From Gammaproteobacteria bacterium (lineage in GTDB: Bacteria; Pseudomonadota; Gammaproteobacteria; CAIRSR01), in assembly GCA_963575655.1 (NCBI GenBank), contig CAUYTY010000195.1, positions 1 through 64,000 on the forward strand: a stretch of 64,000 bases of DNA, read 5' to 3'. The notes beneath the pieces are model-generated. The model saw only the letters and a list, made by a program, of their open reading frames with translations, did not search any database and was not told where the DNA came from. Positions 35,740-44,414 of this stretch are shown piece by piece. The stretch's first letter is position 1. Every line of letters begins with the position of its first letter. A program made the translations under genes and the position numbers.

Positions 35740-35835
35740 AGCCAATTGCCGGACTGTCACTTGGAGATTGCTGGAATGACGAATCGATGGCAACTTGAGT
35801 TATTCACATCAAAAGGCACAAAGTGGTGCCAATGA

Positions 35836-36603
35836 TTATGAAAGGTCGAAGGTCATGCCATCGGTCAGAGGGGTCAGATTGTAGCCCGACATGTGGATCC
35901 TGCATTCTTTCATGATTTGCTCTTCCATACCGGATTTCATGTGGGAGATGTAGATCGGGACGCGATGACGCAGGCGAGATAGGTCTTTGGCGAGCAATGA
36001 GGCGGTATAGTGCCCACTGATTTTGGCAAGCGATAACATCTCATCGGGAAACCCAACCTCAACGATGATTAGATCCAAATGCGGGTGCGCATTGAGGGCG
36101 TCCCAGAAGGTCTGATTGCTGGTAGTATCGCCGCTGAAGGCGAAGGCGCGACTGCCATCGTCCACCAAGTAGCCAACACCAGGTACAGAGTGGTTCACCG
36201 GGATCACGGTTACCTTCAGGTCATTCACCTGGACCGTCTCTCCCCGTTGAAGGGGACGACGGTAGTGCAACAACGGATAGTCGGGTGGAATCGCAGTAAA
36301 ATCGGGCCAGATGATCCCATTGAGGACGTGGATGCGGATCGCGTCTAGGGTCTCGGACAGGCCACAGAGTTCCACATGGGTCTCGTGACGAGAAAAGACC
36401 GTATCCGCCAAAAACGGCATACATGTCACATGGTCCAGGTGTGAGTGTGTAAAAAATATGTGTCGGATCATATTCATAGCATCCAACGACAGGTCACCAA
36501 CTCCAGTCCCGGCATCAATCAAAAGCTTTTCATTCACCAACAGGGAGGTGGTGCGTCGACCGTTGCCAATCCCCCCACTACATCCCAGAACTTGCAATTT
36601 CAT
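35836..36603 (-). CDS. Metallo-beta-lactamase-fold hydrolase, class II cNMP phosphodiesterase-like
   Basis: 255 residues. LQVLGCSGGIGNGRRTTSLL at the start, the metal site THSHLDH, HSVPGVGYL, FSGDTTSNQTFW and ISHMKSGME. THxHLDH with an early S/CGG motif and the late HMK is the pattern of class II cyclic-nucleotide phosphodiesterases. Its divergent neighbour has two cyclic-nucleotide-binding domains, and another such protein lies at 11159, which supports a role in cNMP turnover. An arylsulfatase- or RNase Z-like role cannot be excluded. Confidence 0.75.
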   Translation of the reverse strand: MKLQVLGCSGGIGNGRRTTSLLVNEKLLIDAGTGVGDLSLDAMNMIRHIFFTHSHLDHVTCMPFLADTVFSRHETHVELCGLSETLDAIRIHVLNGIIWPDFTAIPPDYPLLHYRRPLQRGETVQVNDLKVTVIPVNHSVPGVGYLVDDGSRAFAFSGDTTSNQTFWDALNAHPHLDLIIVEVGFPDEMLSLAKISGHYTASLLAKDLSRLRHRVPIYISHMKSGMEEQIMKECRIHMSGYNLTPLTDGMTFDLS

Positions 36604-37005
36604 GGTATAACCCTACCAATGACAAGCACACCTCGACAGCACGCCGCTGCCTTTCCAGCCTTCACTTGTAGTCCTTTCGAAAAATGTGTGAAATTTTGGC
36701 GGTTCCCCTGGTACACCATCTCACCTGTTTCCAAAACAAAACGTGGGGGCGAGTATATTATGAATGGCCGCCTAGGCCCTACCCCGGTAGGCACAAGAAG
36801 ACTGGGTACACCCCCAGCGAGATAGGGAAGGGCTTGAGTTAAACACCTGTCAGGGCAGGTCGCATCGTACCTGCTACCCCACTTTTACACACCTGTACCG
36901 AACCTGACTTGGTAATTATTCACATCCTCTCCTGCTGCACCCATGAGGGAGAGCGAACGATGACAACTCGGTTAGGTACGCTCGTTAGGGCAGAACATTA
37001 CGATC
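36604..37005. other. Divergent intergenic region
   Basis: About 400 bases between the divergent metallo-hydrolase and CNB-rhodanese genes, expected to hold both promoters. A palindrome CACCTGTCAGGGCAGGT is at about 36845. No gene is supported. Confidence 0.4.
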
Positions 37006-38100
37006 ATGATTACCGAGAAAGCTGTCCTGGAAAGACTGCGCCTCTGCATCCCCTTGAACACTTTTAGCCAGGAAAACTTCCAGCGCCTGTGTGGTGAGGT
37101 CTCGGTGGAAGAGTTCCCGGCCAGGACACAACTATTCAGTATCGGTGATGAGGATACGTTGTCCATCTATCTCCTCTCTGGTGAGTTGGAGATACTTTCC
37201 AACGATGGTAGCCGAACGACAATCCAAGGCGGCAAGGAAAACACCCGCTACGCCCTGGCAAACCTCAAACCACGTCGTTACAACGGCATCGCACATACCC
37301 TCATCCGAGTAGTGCGGATGGACAGTCGCCTGGTGGACAAACTGATGGTTTGGGAGAGTGCTAGCCGAGATACGGGAGGTGGCTTCGTGGTGGACGAACT
37401 CGACACCGATAACGGAGACAACACTTGGGTAATGAAGCTCCTCCAAAAGAAGATGTTCCTGGACCTGCCTGGTGCTCACATCCAGGAGGTGCTCAATCGT
37501 ATGGAGGAGGTAGTGGTAGGTACCGGTGAAACTATCATTCGTCAAGGAGATCCCGGGGATTACTACTACGTAATATGTGAAGGTCGTTGCCGGGTGACTC
37601 GCATGAGCGCTGATTCCGCACAACCCCTGACGTTGGCGGAGCTAACCGTGGGAGACGGTTTCGGCGAGGAGGCCCTGGTCTCACGTAATCCCCGCAATGC
37701 CACAGTGACCATGTTGACCAATGGGCGTTTGATGCGTCTGTCCAGTAACCATTTCGCGGAACTATTGGAACAACCCGTACTGCGTTGGGTATCGCCCAAA
37801 GAGGCCGCCCAGGCCGCCAAAGAAGGGGCAATGCTGTTAGATGTACGCACCGCCCAAGAATATACGAACAGCAAGATTCGGGGAAGTATCAATATTCCCC
37901 TCCAACAGCTGCGTGAGGGTACCGGTAAATTGAGGCCCAACAGTCGTTGTATCTGTTACTGTGATACCGGTGAGCGCAGTTCGGCGGCAGTATTCCTACT
38001 CCGCGAACGCGGCTACGATGCCAGCGTCATGCGCGGGGGACTTTCCCATCTTATGGATCTATTTCGCGAACGGCGCATCCGTTCGACCGAGGGCACCTAA
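37006..38100 (+). CDS. Double cyclic-nucleotide-binding protein with rhodanese domain
   Basis: 364 residues. CNB-like domain 1 (about 20-110; FPARTQLFSIGDED, LLSGELEIL), less conserved; CNB domain 2 (about 145-255; GETIIRQGDPGDYYYVICEG, FGEEALVSRNPRNATVTM); and a rhodanese domain (about 265-355; AMLLDVRTAQEYTNSKIRGS, IPLQQL, YCDTGERSSAAVFLL). The active-site Cys of the rhodanese loop is present (CDTGERS). This suggests sulfur transfer or phosphatase-like chemistry switched by a cyclic nucleotide. Divergent from the phosphodiesterase-like gene. Confidence 0.88.
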   Translation: MITEKAVLERLRLCIPLNTFSQENFQRLCGEVSVEEFPARTQLFSIGDEDTLSIYLLSGELEILSNDGSRTTIQGGKENTRYALANLKPRRYNGIAHTLIRVVRMDSRLVDKLMVWESASRDTGGGFVVDELDTDNGDNTWVMKLLQKKMFLDLPGAHIQEVLNRMEEVVVGTGETIIRQGDPGDYYYVICEGRCRVTRMSADSAQPLTLAELTVGDGFGEEALVSRNPRNATVTMLTNGRLMRLSSNHFAELLEQPVLRWVSPKEAAQAAKEGAMLLDVRTAQEYTNSKIRGSINIPLQQLREGTGKLRPNSRCICYCDTGERSSAAVFLLRERGYDASVMRGGLSHLMDLFRERRIRSTEGT

Positions 38101-38125
38101 AGACCATTCTAAATCACCGCCTATC

Positions 38126-38158
38126 TGTTATTCTGGCAGAGGATGCCGGAATAACAAG
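38126..38158 (+). terminator. Hairpin after the CNB-rhodanese gene
   Basis: GTTATTCTGGCA pairs with TGCCGGAATAAC a few bases after it, 25 bases downstream of the stop. There is no U-tract, so termination is only presumed. TTTCCAATAATTTCTAATG, similar to the MITE-type end, follows at about 38180. Confidence 0.4.
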
Positions 38159-38191
38159 ACGAGAATCAACACCAAAGGTTTCCAATAATTT

Positions 38192-38875
38192 CTAATGTGC
38201 GCCATGACTTGAGGTACCAGCGGGGTGGTCCGTTTTTGCAAGAGCCTCTTCGATGTGTACATCATGCTCATACTGGTGCTCTGCTGCCTCTTCCACCTTT
38301 TCTCCAAGAAGTAATGCGGCTTTGGTCGATGACATTACGCCAATCGCTGACCCAGCAAATGAAGCCAGCCAATTATCTTGAAACGACAAGGCAGAAATAA
38401 ACATCTCGCCAATGCCAAAAGTCTCAAGGAAAAAACCCATCATAACAACCTCGGTGGCAATACCAAGCGATTTAGCAAAGGCCTTGTGTTTTTCTCCATG
38501 GTTGTACATCTCATTGACGTGTTCGACCTTTGGCTTGAGTTCCACAATCTTTACGCCAATGCCGGCAACGCTTGCCTCCAATGCCTCGGAAAAAAAATCG
38601 AGAATAACAAAGGTCTCGGGCGGTGTCTCCTCGCCTTCTTCTCCTTCCCCGCCGCCATGGTGTGCAGGAGCGCCCGCCACGGAATGCTGGGGCGCGACCG
38701 GTATTCCATCATGGGGCGTTTCGATGTGCTGGATCTCAGCATGGTTGCCTACGGGTAGATTCCCCCCAAAAAATCCGAAGACCAACACCAACAATAAAAC
38801 CATCATCCCCCATACCCCGATGATGACGTATTGATTTTGTTGGGAGATGATAGAAATTATGCTTCTAACTAACAT
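38192..38875 (-). CDS. Unrecognised protein with membrane segments
   Basis: 227 residues from ATG 38875 (GGGGG seven bases upstream). I do not recognise a family. Seen: an N-terminal membrane segment (VIIGVWGMMVLLLVLVFGFF, about 18-37), a Gly/Glu/His-rich stretch (HHGGGEGEEGEE, about 73-84), a conserved-looking helical core (DFFSEALEASVAGIGVKIVE), a second hydrophobic region (IATEVVMMGFFLETFGIGEM, then FAGSAIGVMSS) and a His-rich tail (HPAGTSSHGAH). The His/acidic patches could bind metal. Convergent with the CNB-rhodanese gene. Confidence 0.6.
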   Translation of the reverse strand: MLVRSIISIISQQNQYVIIGVWGMMVLLLVLVFGFFGGNLPVGNHAEIQHIETPHDGIPVAPQHSVAGAPAHHGGGEGEEGEETPPETFVILDFFSEALEASVAGIGVKIVELKPKVEHVNEMYNHGEKHKAFAKSLGIATEVVMMGFFLETFGIGEMFISALSFQDNWLASFAGSAIGVMSSTKAALLLGEKVEEAAEHQYEHDVHIEEALAKTDHPAGTSSHGAH

Positions 38876-39041
38876 TCCGTACCCCCTTGGCAATAACGTA
38901 TCACAACCGATAATTTCTCGCCTTGCATTCTACCGTGAACGCTACGGCAAAGGCCGTGCGGCCACCGATGGGTTGGGTTAGGACATGGCTGCGGCATGAG
39001 ATTTTCCGGAAATAACTTTACTGAAGAATGGGATGAAATGA

Positions 39042-40145
39042 ATGCCTAAACCGAGAAAGAGGCCATCCTGGTGGATGGCTTCGACATTGTTTGGAGCGGG
39101 AGTAGCGATGGGGTTGTGGATCGGAGAAGAAACACCCCAACAAACGGTGGTACTGGAACGGGAATGCCCGTTAGTTCCAGTTGTTTCCAGCGTCACAGCC
39201 CCATTACCAACACCTGCCCCAACGACCTCTAAGGTGTTGACTCAACCAAAGTCAGCAGAAGTCGAAGGCCCAACGATTGAACAATGGCTGGAGCTTGCCC
39301 GACAGGCCCTGGTAGCGAATAACCTAGAGCAGGCCAAGGTCTGGATCAGGCATGTCCTGGATATAGACGCCTATGACCCAGAGGCTGCACTACTGCAAGG
39401 GGAGTGGCTCTATCGCACCGGTCGATGCGAAGAAGGTCTGCGCCTGCTGGTCGAGCGACGCGCCTTAGAGCGAGACGCTACACGGTTACGACTCATTGAT
39501 GCACGACTGGCGGAGTGGCTGCCGGGTTTTGTATCAGGACTGACCGCAGAAGAAGGACTCAATTTCCTCACTTTCTTGATCAGAAACCTCCCCGAGCAAG
39601 GGCGCTATTTCCTAGAACTCGCGGAATTACAATTGCGCATGGGAAAGTACCAGGAAGCTAACTATACCCTGACATCAATTCTTTATGATCCCATCTGGGG
39701 CGAAAAGGCTCGTGAGTTAGAAACACGGATCGACCACCAGATACTATGGAGCGGTGGCCAACGGTTACCAATGGAAATCCGAGGCCAACAGCATATCGTC
39801 ATCGCACAAATCAATGGTCACACCGGATTGCGCTTGTTGGTGGATACTGGAGCAAGCCTAACGGTATTGTCCAAGAGTGCCGCACAACAAGCAGCACTAA
39901 CGATACCCACTACCGCCCGACGTATTCGCTTACAAACCGCCTCCGGGGTCGCAGAGGCACAGATTGCCCAAGTGGCAATCGTGCTGGGAAATTTACCATT
40001 GGCAGAGCGCGAGGTAGCGGTGCTTAGTTCATCGATCGGCCCGGATATCGACGGATTGCTTGGCATGGATATTCTGGGTACCTACGAATTTTTGCTAGAT
40101 CAAGATAACAAGATTCTGTTATTGCAGTCTAAGAAAGTTTTCTAA
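39042..40145 (+). CDS. Retropepsin-like aspartic protease with TPR-like region
   Basis: 367 residues. An N-terminal membrane anchor (WMASTLFGAGVAMGLWIG), a Pro/Thr linker, a helical TPR-like region (about 80-235; QALVANNLEQAKVWIRHVLD), and a C-terminal single-lobe aspartic protease (about 250-365) with LLVDTGASLTVLS as active site, the second hydrophobic-Gly element DIDGLLGMDILG and a flap-region strand between them. Active only as a dimer in this family. It should face the periplasm. The next gene begins two bases after its stop, so the pair is one operon; a link to envelope protein processing is inferred. Confidence 0.82.
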   Translation: MPKPRKRPSWWMASTLFGAGVAMGLWIGEETPQQTVVLERECPLVPVVSSVTAPLPTPAPTTSKVLTQPKSAEVEGPTIEQWLELARQALVANNLEQAKVWIRHVLDIDAYDPEAALLQGEWLYRTGRCEEGLRLLVERRALERDATRLRLIDARLAEWLPGFVSGLTAEEGLNFLTFLIRNLPEQGRYFLELAELQLRMGKYQEANYTLTSILYDPIWGEKARELETRIDHQILWSGGQRLPMEIRGQQHIVIAQINGHTGLRLLVDTGASLTVLSKSAAQQAALTIPTTARRIRLQTASGVAEAQIAQVAIVLGNLPLAEREVAVLSSSIGPDIDGLLGMDILGTYEFLLDQDNKILLLQSKKVF

Positions 40146-40147
40146 TC

Positions 40148-40975
40148 ATGGACCAACGAAGAATTCAGTTAAGAATAATTATACAGATTCTCGTTAGCCT
40201 TATCGCCATGAGCGGCTGGTTTCATACAGAGAGGAAGGCAAGCGCTGCCTCGGATATGCCCGCGCTACAACTGAACCTCGGTGCCTCTTACACCTCGGCT
40301 GGGTTAGGTGTGAACTATTTACGATGGAACAATACTGGCCATATTATCCACGATGGGTATGACCAACCCGGCCTTGAGACGGCATCATCTGCCCCGTATC
40401 TCAAGCTCGAATATCGCTTGACCGAGAAAACTTGGTTTGAAATGGACTACGAACAAACCGCCATCAATAGCACAGGGAAGGTGCGTAGCCTGACTCACAT
40501 GCTGGGATTATTCTCCTTCTTTATTTCTCGAGCGGTTGAGGTCAATTACCTAGAGAGGTCGGGACACATCCTGGCAGGATACGATCTATGGAAAAGTGAG
40601 GGTCTGTCAATAAGTCCTTACCTCGGTATTTTAGTCGGATATCTTCATGGATGGGTGGGTGCAAAAGGGGTGGGGCAAATTGACAATTCAGTTTGGGGTG
40701 GAATCACGGTCGCCGGTCTTCGTTTGGATTGGAGGATATCAGATGCCTGGAAAATGCAATTTCGCACTCACTATGGAATGCTCGACATCAATGATATCCA
40801 AGGACACACCCAACGCCTCGTTCTTTCTGGAGAACATCCCCTGGATGTGAATTGGGTGGTAGGTTTGGGGTTGTCGAGACAGCAGCTATCGTTACACTCG
40901 ACACGATTACAATCATCGGCCGAGTTGGACGCAACTCGGATCGCAACAACCTTATATGTGGGATATAAATTTTGA
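40148..40975 (+). CDS. Outer-membrane beta-barrel protein, unassigned
   Basis: 275 residues. Signal peptide (IIIQILVSLIAMSGWFH to SAAS), then alternating strands (LNLGASYTSAGLGVNYLRW, YLKLEYRLTEKTWFEMDY, VWGGITVAGLRLDWRI) and a C-terminal aromatic ending TTLYVGYKF, as in 8-10 strand outer-membrane barrels. Family not recognised. Translationally coupled to the retropepsin gene, which may process it or share its pathway. Confidence 0.7.
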   Translation: MDQRRIQLRIIIQILVSLIAMSGWFHTERKASAASDMPALQLNLGASYTSAGLGVNYLRWNNTGHIIHDGYDQPGLETASSAPYLKLEYRLTEKTWFEMDYEQTAINSTGKVRSLTHMLGLFSFFISRAVEVNYLERSGHILAGYDLWKSEGLSISPYLGILVGYLHGWVGAKGVGQIDNSVWGGITVAGLRLDWRISDAWKMQFRTHYGMLDINDIQGHTQRLVLSGEHPLDVNWVVGLGLSRQQLSLHSTRLQSSAELDATRIATTLYVGYKF

Positions 40976-41027
40976 TTCGTAACTGTTTACTCCCCCTCCT
41001 GCTGGAAAGGGAGTAGGTAGCGTCAGG

Positions 41028-42632
41028 TCAGTTAATCACCAAGAAATCGCTCGCTGTCAAAATCGGATGTAGTGTTACACCAATCTGAGCGAATTGTACT
41101 TGCTGAGCGGCGGTACCAACACCATCTGCATCGTAGTACAACGCTCCAGTGGGTTTGTTGTAGATAATCCGATCGTTGGCGTCCATTGCTTGAGTTCCTA
41201 CAACAAATGCACTGACTGCCAATTGCGTGGGCGTTGTAACACTCCCCAATGCCGTAAAAATATCGTCATCAAGTTGCATCTTGTCCGCAATGCCGCCCAG
41301 ATCATAATCCTGGATGGTATCGACATTGGTGGTAGCACTCAACGCAGCATCGAAGATGAAAATATCCGCACCCCTGCCGCCAAACAGTACATCATTGCCT
41401 GCCCCACCCTTCAGAGAATCAATCCCTGCACTACCACGCAGTATATCATTACCACCCAAACCACTCAGGCCATTATTGGCCTCATTGCCGACGAGGGTGT
41501 TTGCAAAATTGTTACCTATTCCGTTGATATTCTTCACACCCGTCAAGAACAGATTCTCCAAATTGGTGCCTAGGCTCAAAGTTATACTGGATTGTATCGT
41601 ATCATTCCCCTGATTGGTCAATTCAACGACAACGTCCCCAATATTATTAACAATATAGGTATCATTACCTCTTCCTCCCGACATTTTGTCCGCACCACCA
41701 CGTCCGTCAAGAATATTGGCCGCGATATTGCCAGTCAGGATGTTGTTGAGGGCATTGCCATAGCCATTGATATCTTTGTCGCCGGTGAGCGTGAGGATCT
41801 CAAAATTATTCGGTAACTCGTAGTTTTTAGATGCTTGGATCATATCTGCGGATCCCTTAACCGCAACTTCAGACAAAAAATCGCTGAAAGAAGTTGGAGC
41901 CATCCGTTGAAGTTCATCAAAGGTGAGGGTGAGTCCGCTCAGTTCTAAAGTATTTCCATAACCATTGTCGATGCTGATCGATGATACCGTTCCAGTCAAC
42001 GTTTTGTTGATAATATCGTAGTTGAAGGAGGCGTCTAACGATATATTAAACTGCCCCTCTGTGCTCGACTGGTTAGTATCACCGGTTAGATTAATGGAGA
42101 CTGCGTCAGCAGTGATGGAGAAAGAATCAAAAGAAATTGGACCAATAATAGAGGTCCCTGCCTTGTAGGGAGCAGAGAGATTAATACTAGTCAGTTCTGC
42201 CGTCCCCAATTCTCCGTGGGAGACATCCAGGATACCGTTATAGGTAAATTCTGCATACACCACTCCATAATTCGGGTCTAAATATTCAGCGTGCACCTGG
42301 TTAATCGTATAATCCAAGTCACTTTGATTGAGCAGGTTTAAATTATGCGGATCGGCCGAAAGACCGCTACCACTCACACTGAGATTCGCTAATGGATAGG
42401 GCTTGTTACCTGATGGAAAAACGGCAGAGGCGGTGTATTGAGTTCCATCGGCATTGACAACACCTTGTATGGAAAAATTCTCTCCGAATGAATACAGAGG
42501 TTGTTCCCAGTTCATCGATAAATAATCAGCAACCGGAGACAAACTCTCCGCCAATGAACCCATATTGCGCTGCAAAGCCTCTATGGAAGAATCCAAACGA
42601 TTCGACGCAAAAGAAGTAATTAACATTATCAT
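41028..42632 (-). CDS. RTX-repeat calcium-binding secreted protein
   Basis: 534 residues without a signal peptide. The first 270 residues are beta-rich and unrecognised (IQGVVNADGTQYTASAVFPS). From about 270 come RTX nonapeptides GGxGxDxLx in two blocks (GRGGADKMSGGRGNDTYIV; GLGGNDILRGSAGIDSLKGG, GAGNDVLFGGRGADIFIFD) with intervening TLTGDKDINGYGNALNNILT-type repeats. The C-terminus ends in a hydrophobic type I secretion-type tail (LTASDFLVIN). It should leave the cell through a type I system, not encoded here. Adhesin or surface-layer role possible. Confidence 0.85.
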   Translation of the reverse strand: MIMLITSFASNRLDSSIEALQRNMGSLAESLSPVADYLSMNWEQPLYSFGENFSIQGVVNADGTQYTASAVFPSGNKPYPLANLSVSGSGLSADPHNLNLLNQSDLDYTINQVHAEYLDPNYGVVYAEFTYNGILDVSHGELGTAELTSINLSAPYKAGTSIIGPISFDSFSITADAVSINLTGDTNQSSTEGQFNISLDASFNYDIINKTLTGTVSSISIDNGYGNTLELSGLTLTFDELQRMAPTSFSDFLSEVAVKGSADMIQASKNYELPNNFEILTLTGDKDINGYGNALNNILTGNIAANILDGRGGADKMSGGRGNDTYIVNNIGDVVVELTNQGNDTIQSSITLSLGTNLENLFLTGVKNINGIGNNFANTLVGNEANNGLSGLGGNDILRGSAGIDSLKGGAGNDVLFGGRGADIFIFDAALSATTNVDTIQDYDLGGIADKMQLDDDIFTALGSVTTPTQLAVSAFVVGTQAMDANDRIIYNKPTGALYYDADGVGTAAQQVQFAQIGVTLHPILTASDFLVIN

Positions 42633-42725
42633 GGACAGATACCTTTCGCGGTGAAGTTGATTGTTACAAAATGATCCGTTTACCGATCAGGCCGGTTCGG
42701 GCACCTTACGAAGTACCCTACTGTG

Positions 42726-42941
42726 CTAGAGGTCTCCAAACAGATGCGTTGGGTCGGGTGTCCCGTACGTCTTTTCTGGGGTCACGCGCCCCGCCACAGT
42801 GTCGATCCAGTGGTGATCTAGATCCCCATCGGTCAGTGGACCTAGCTCACAGACCAGGCGAATCTCGTACAGACGTTCGCGCACGGTGGGCGCAGAAGGT
42901 GAGGCGCTCATTAGAGCGGTACGCTTTGGATGGTGAGACAA
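42726..42941 (-). CDS. Possible small ORF upstream of the RTX gene
   Basis: 71 codons on the same strand as the RTX gene, ending 94 bases before it. RERLYEIRLVCELGPLTDGD has a protein-like composition, but I recognise no family, and the opposite strand has an open frame of similar length (42671-42970). No clear ribosome site. A palindrome CATGGGATTATCCCATG lies just upstream. Otherwise 42633-43075 holds nothing. Confidence 0.25.
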   Translation of the reverse strand: MSHHPKRTALMSASPSAPTVRERLYEIRLVCELGPLTDGDLDHHWIDTVAGRVTPEKTYGTPDPTHLFGDL

Positions 42942-43075
42942 TCATGGGATTATCCCATGAAAGAGGATAGTTTTCAAGAAGGATGGCCGACCAGCTAACC
43001 GATACGGTTATGGTAATGTACGCCTCTTTGGGGTTTTAAATTTTCAATAATGTCTAACGTGTTACCGGAGGGGTT

Positions 43076-44302
43076 ATGAATCGCTTCCCCTATTACTTCC
43101 GAAGAGGCAGGATATTCGTCTTTCTGATGGTATGGCTGTGTATTTTTGTGCTTCCCAGCGCTGGAGTTATGGCGGGCGGTTCTCCGCTAGCTGGGCGGAT
43201 TGTGTTGGCTGTGATCTACGCCGTGCCCGACGAACATATGCCGGGAGAGTTTACCGAGATCATTCAGGGGATTCAGTCCCGCTCCGATGTTTTAGTGCTC
43301 AAACTTGCCATCAATGACCAGGCTACCAATCTATCCGCCTCGATTCGCGCTACTAGCGACGATAAGTTTGAGAGCGCGGAGCAGTCCGATCATAACCCTG
43401 AGGGCGACGCTAAATCCACCGTCTCCGACGGAAATAGCCAGATTGCAGTAATCTATCCAGATATCAGTGAGCCCTATCGTAATGTTTTTACCAAGATTAT
43501 CGAAGGTATCGAGGCGCAGACCAATTCCTCAGTGTTGAGCGTCGCGGTAGGTAAAGGCATGAATCTGATCGAATTGAAAGATCTGCTTAGGCACCAAGAT
43601 GTTCGCGTTGTGATTGCCCTCGGTCGCCAAGGAATGCAAATAGCCGAAATCATCAACAAGGAATTTGGCATCGTGGTCGGCGGGGTTGTGACCGCACCGG
43701 AAAAGGACATCAGCAACCTATCAGTGATTACGCTCTCACCGGACCCTGCCTTGCTATTTTCAAAACTCAAAACCCTCATGCCAGGTATTGCGCGAGTGTT
43801 TACGGTCTACGACCCACGACAGAATGAATGGCTGTTGAAATTGGCACGTACTGCCGCGAATGAGCAAAGTCTTGAATTAGTAGCCACCGAGGCCGCAGAT
43901 CTGAAAAATGCGGTGCACGCCTACCAGAGCATACTTTCCTCGCTCAATAATCGCACCGATGCCCTATGGTTGCCTCAAGACCCGACAACCGTAGAGGAAG
44001 GGGTGATATTGCCGATGGTATTACAAGAGGCGTGGAACCGAAATCTAACGGTGTTTTCCAGCAATGTTGGTCACGTGAGCCGTGGCGCACTCTTTTCGCT
44101 CTATCCAGATAATTGGGAGATGGGGCGCAATCTGGCTGGTTCGGCCCTGAGTTTCTTGTCTTCCGGCAGATATGCGGTACAAGGCGTGGTTCCACTCAGT
44201 AATCTACTGACTGCGGTGAATCTGCGTACTGCCCGACATCTCGGGCTAGGTATTACCAACCAACAGCAACGCTATTTTGACCTGGTATTTCCAGAACCGT
44301 AA
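43076..44302 (+). CDS. ABC transporter substrate-binding-type protein (COG2984-like)
   Basis: 408 residues; signal sequence (IFVFLMVWLCIFVLPSAGVM then AGG). Two-lobe periplasmic binding fold: IAVIYPDISEPYRNVFTKII, VRVVIALGRQGMQIAEIINK, GIVVGGVVTAPE, RVFTVYDPRQNEW, DALWLPQDPTTVEEGVILPM, LTVFSSNVGHVSRGALFSLY. The lobe-1 opening strand appears twice (IVLAVIYAV near residue 40 and IAVIYPD near 122) with a charged linker between. No permease or ATPase is nearby. The next gene is a periplasmic-domain sensor kinase, so a LuxP-like role in presenting a ligand to it is plausible. Confidence 0.75.
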   Translation: MNRFPYYFRRGRIFVFLMVWLCIFVLPSAGVMAGGSPLAGRIVLAVIYAVPDEHMPGEFTEIIQGIQSRSDVLVLKLAINDQATNLSASIRATSDDKFESAEQSDHNPEGDAKSTVSDGNSQIAVIYPDISEPYRNVFTKIIEGIEAQTNSSVLSVAVGKGMNLIELKDLLRHQDVRVVIALGRQGMQIAEIINKEFGIVVGGVVTAPEKDISNLSVITLSPDPALLFSKLKTLMPGIARVFTVYDPRQNEWLLKLARTAANEQSLELVATEAADLKNAVHAYQSILSSLNNRTDALWLPQDPTTVEEGVILPMVLQEAWNRNLTVFSSNVGHVSRGALFSLYPDNWEMGRNLAGSALSFLSSGRYAVQGVVPLSNLLTAVNLRTARHLGLGITNQQQRYFDLVFPEP

Positions 44303-44414
44303 TATCACGGCTAATGGAGGGCATGACCAACGGATCTGATGATGTCCTTACGGGAAGGGGCCAGATTGATACACATATAACTCTCACTCCCTCCTCTTGT
44401 TGGCGGGGAGAAAA

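Noticed and set aside
42671-42970. Plus-strand open frame of 99 codons before the binding-protein gene
   Set aside because: Arg/Ser/Pro-rich shadow-like composition, no ribosome site and no similarity; the minus-strand frame there is only slightly better.
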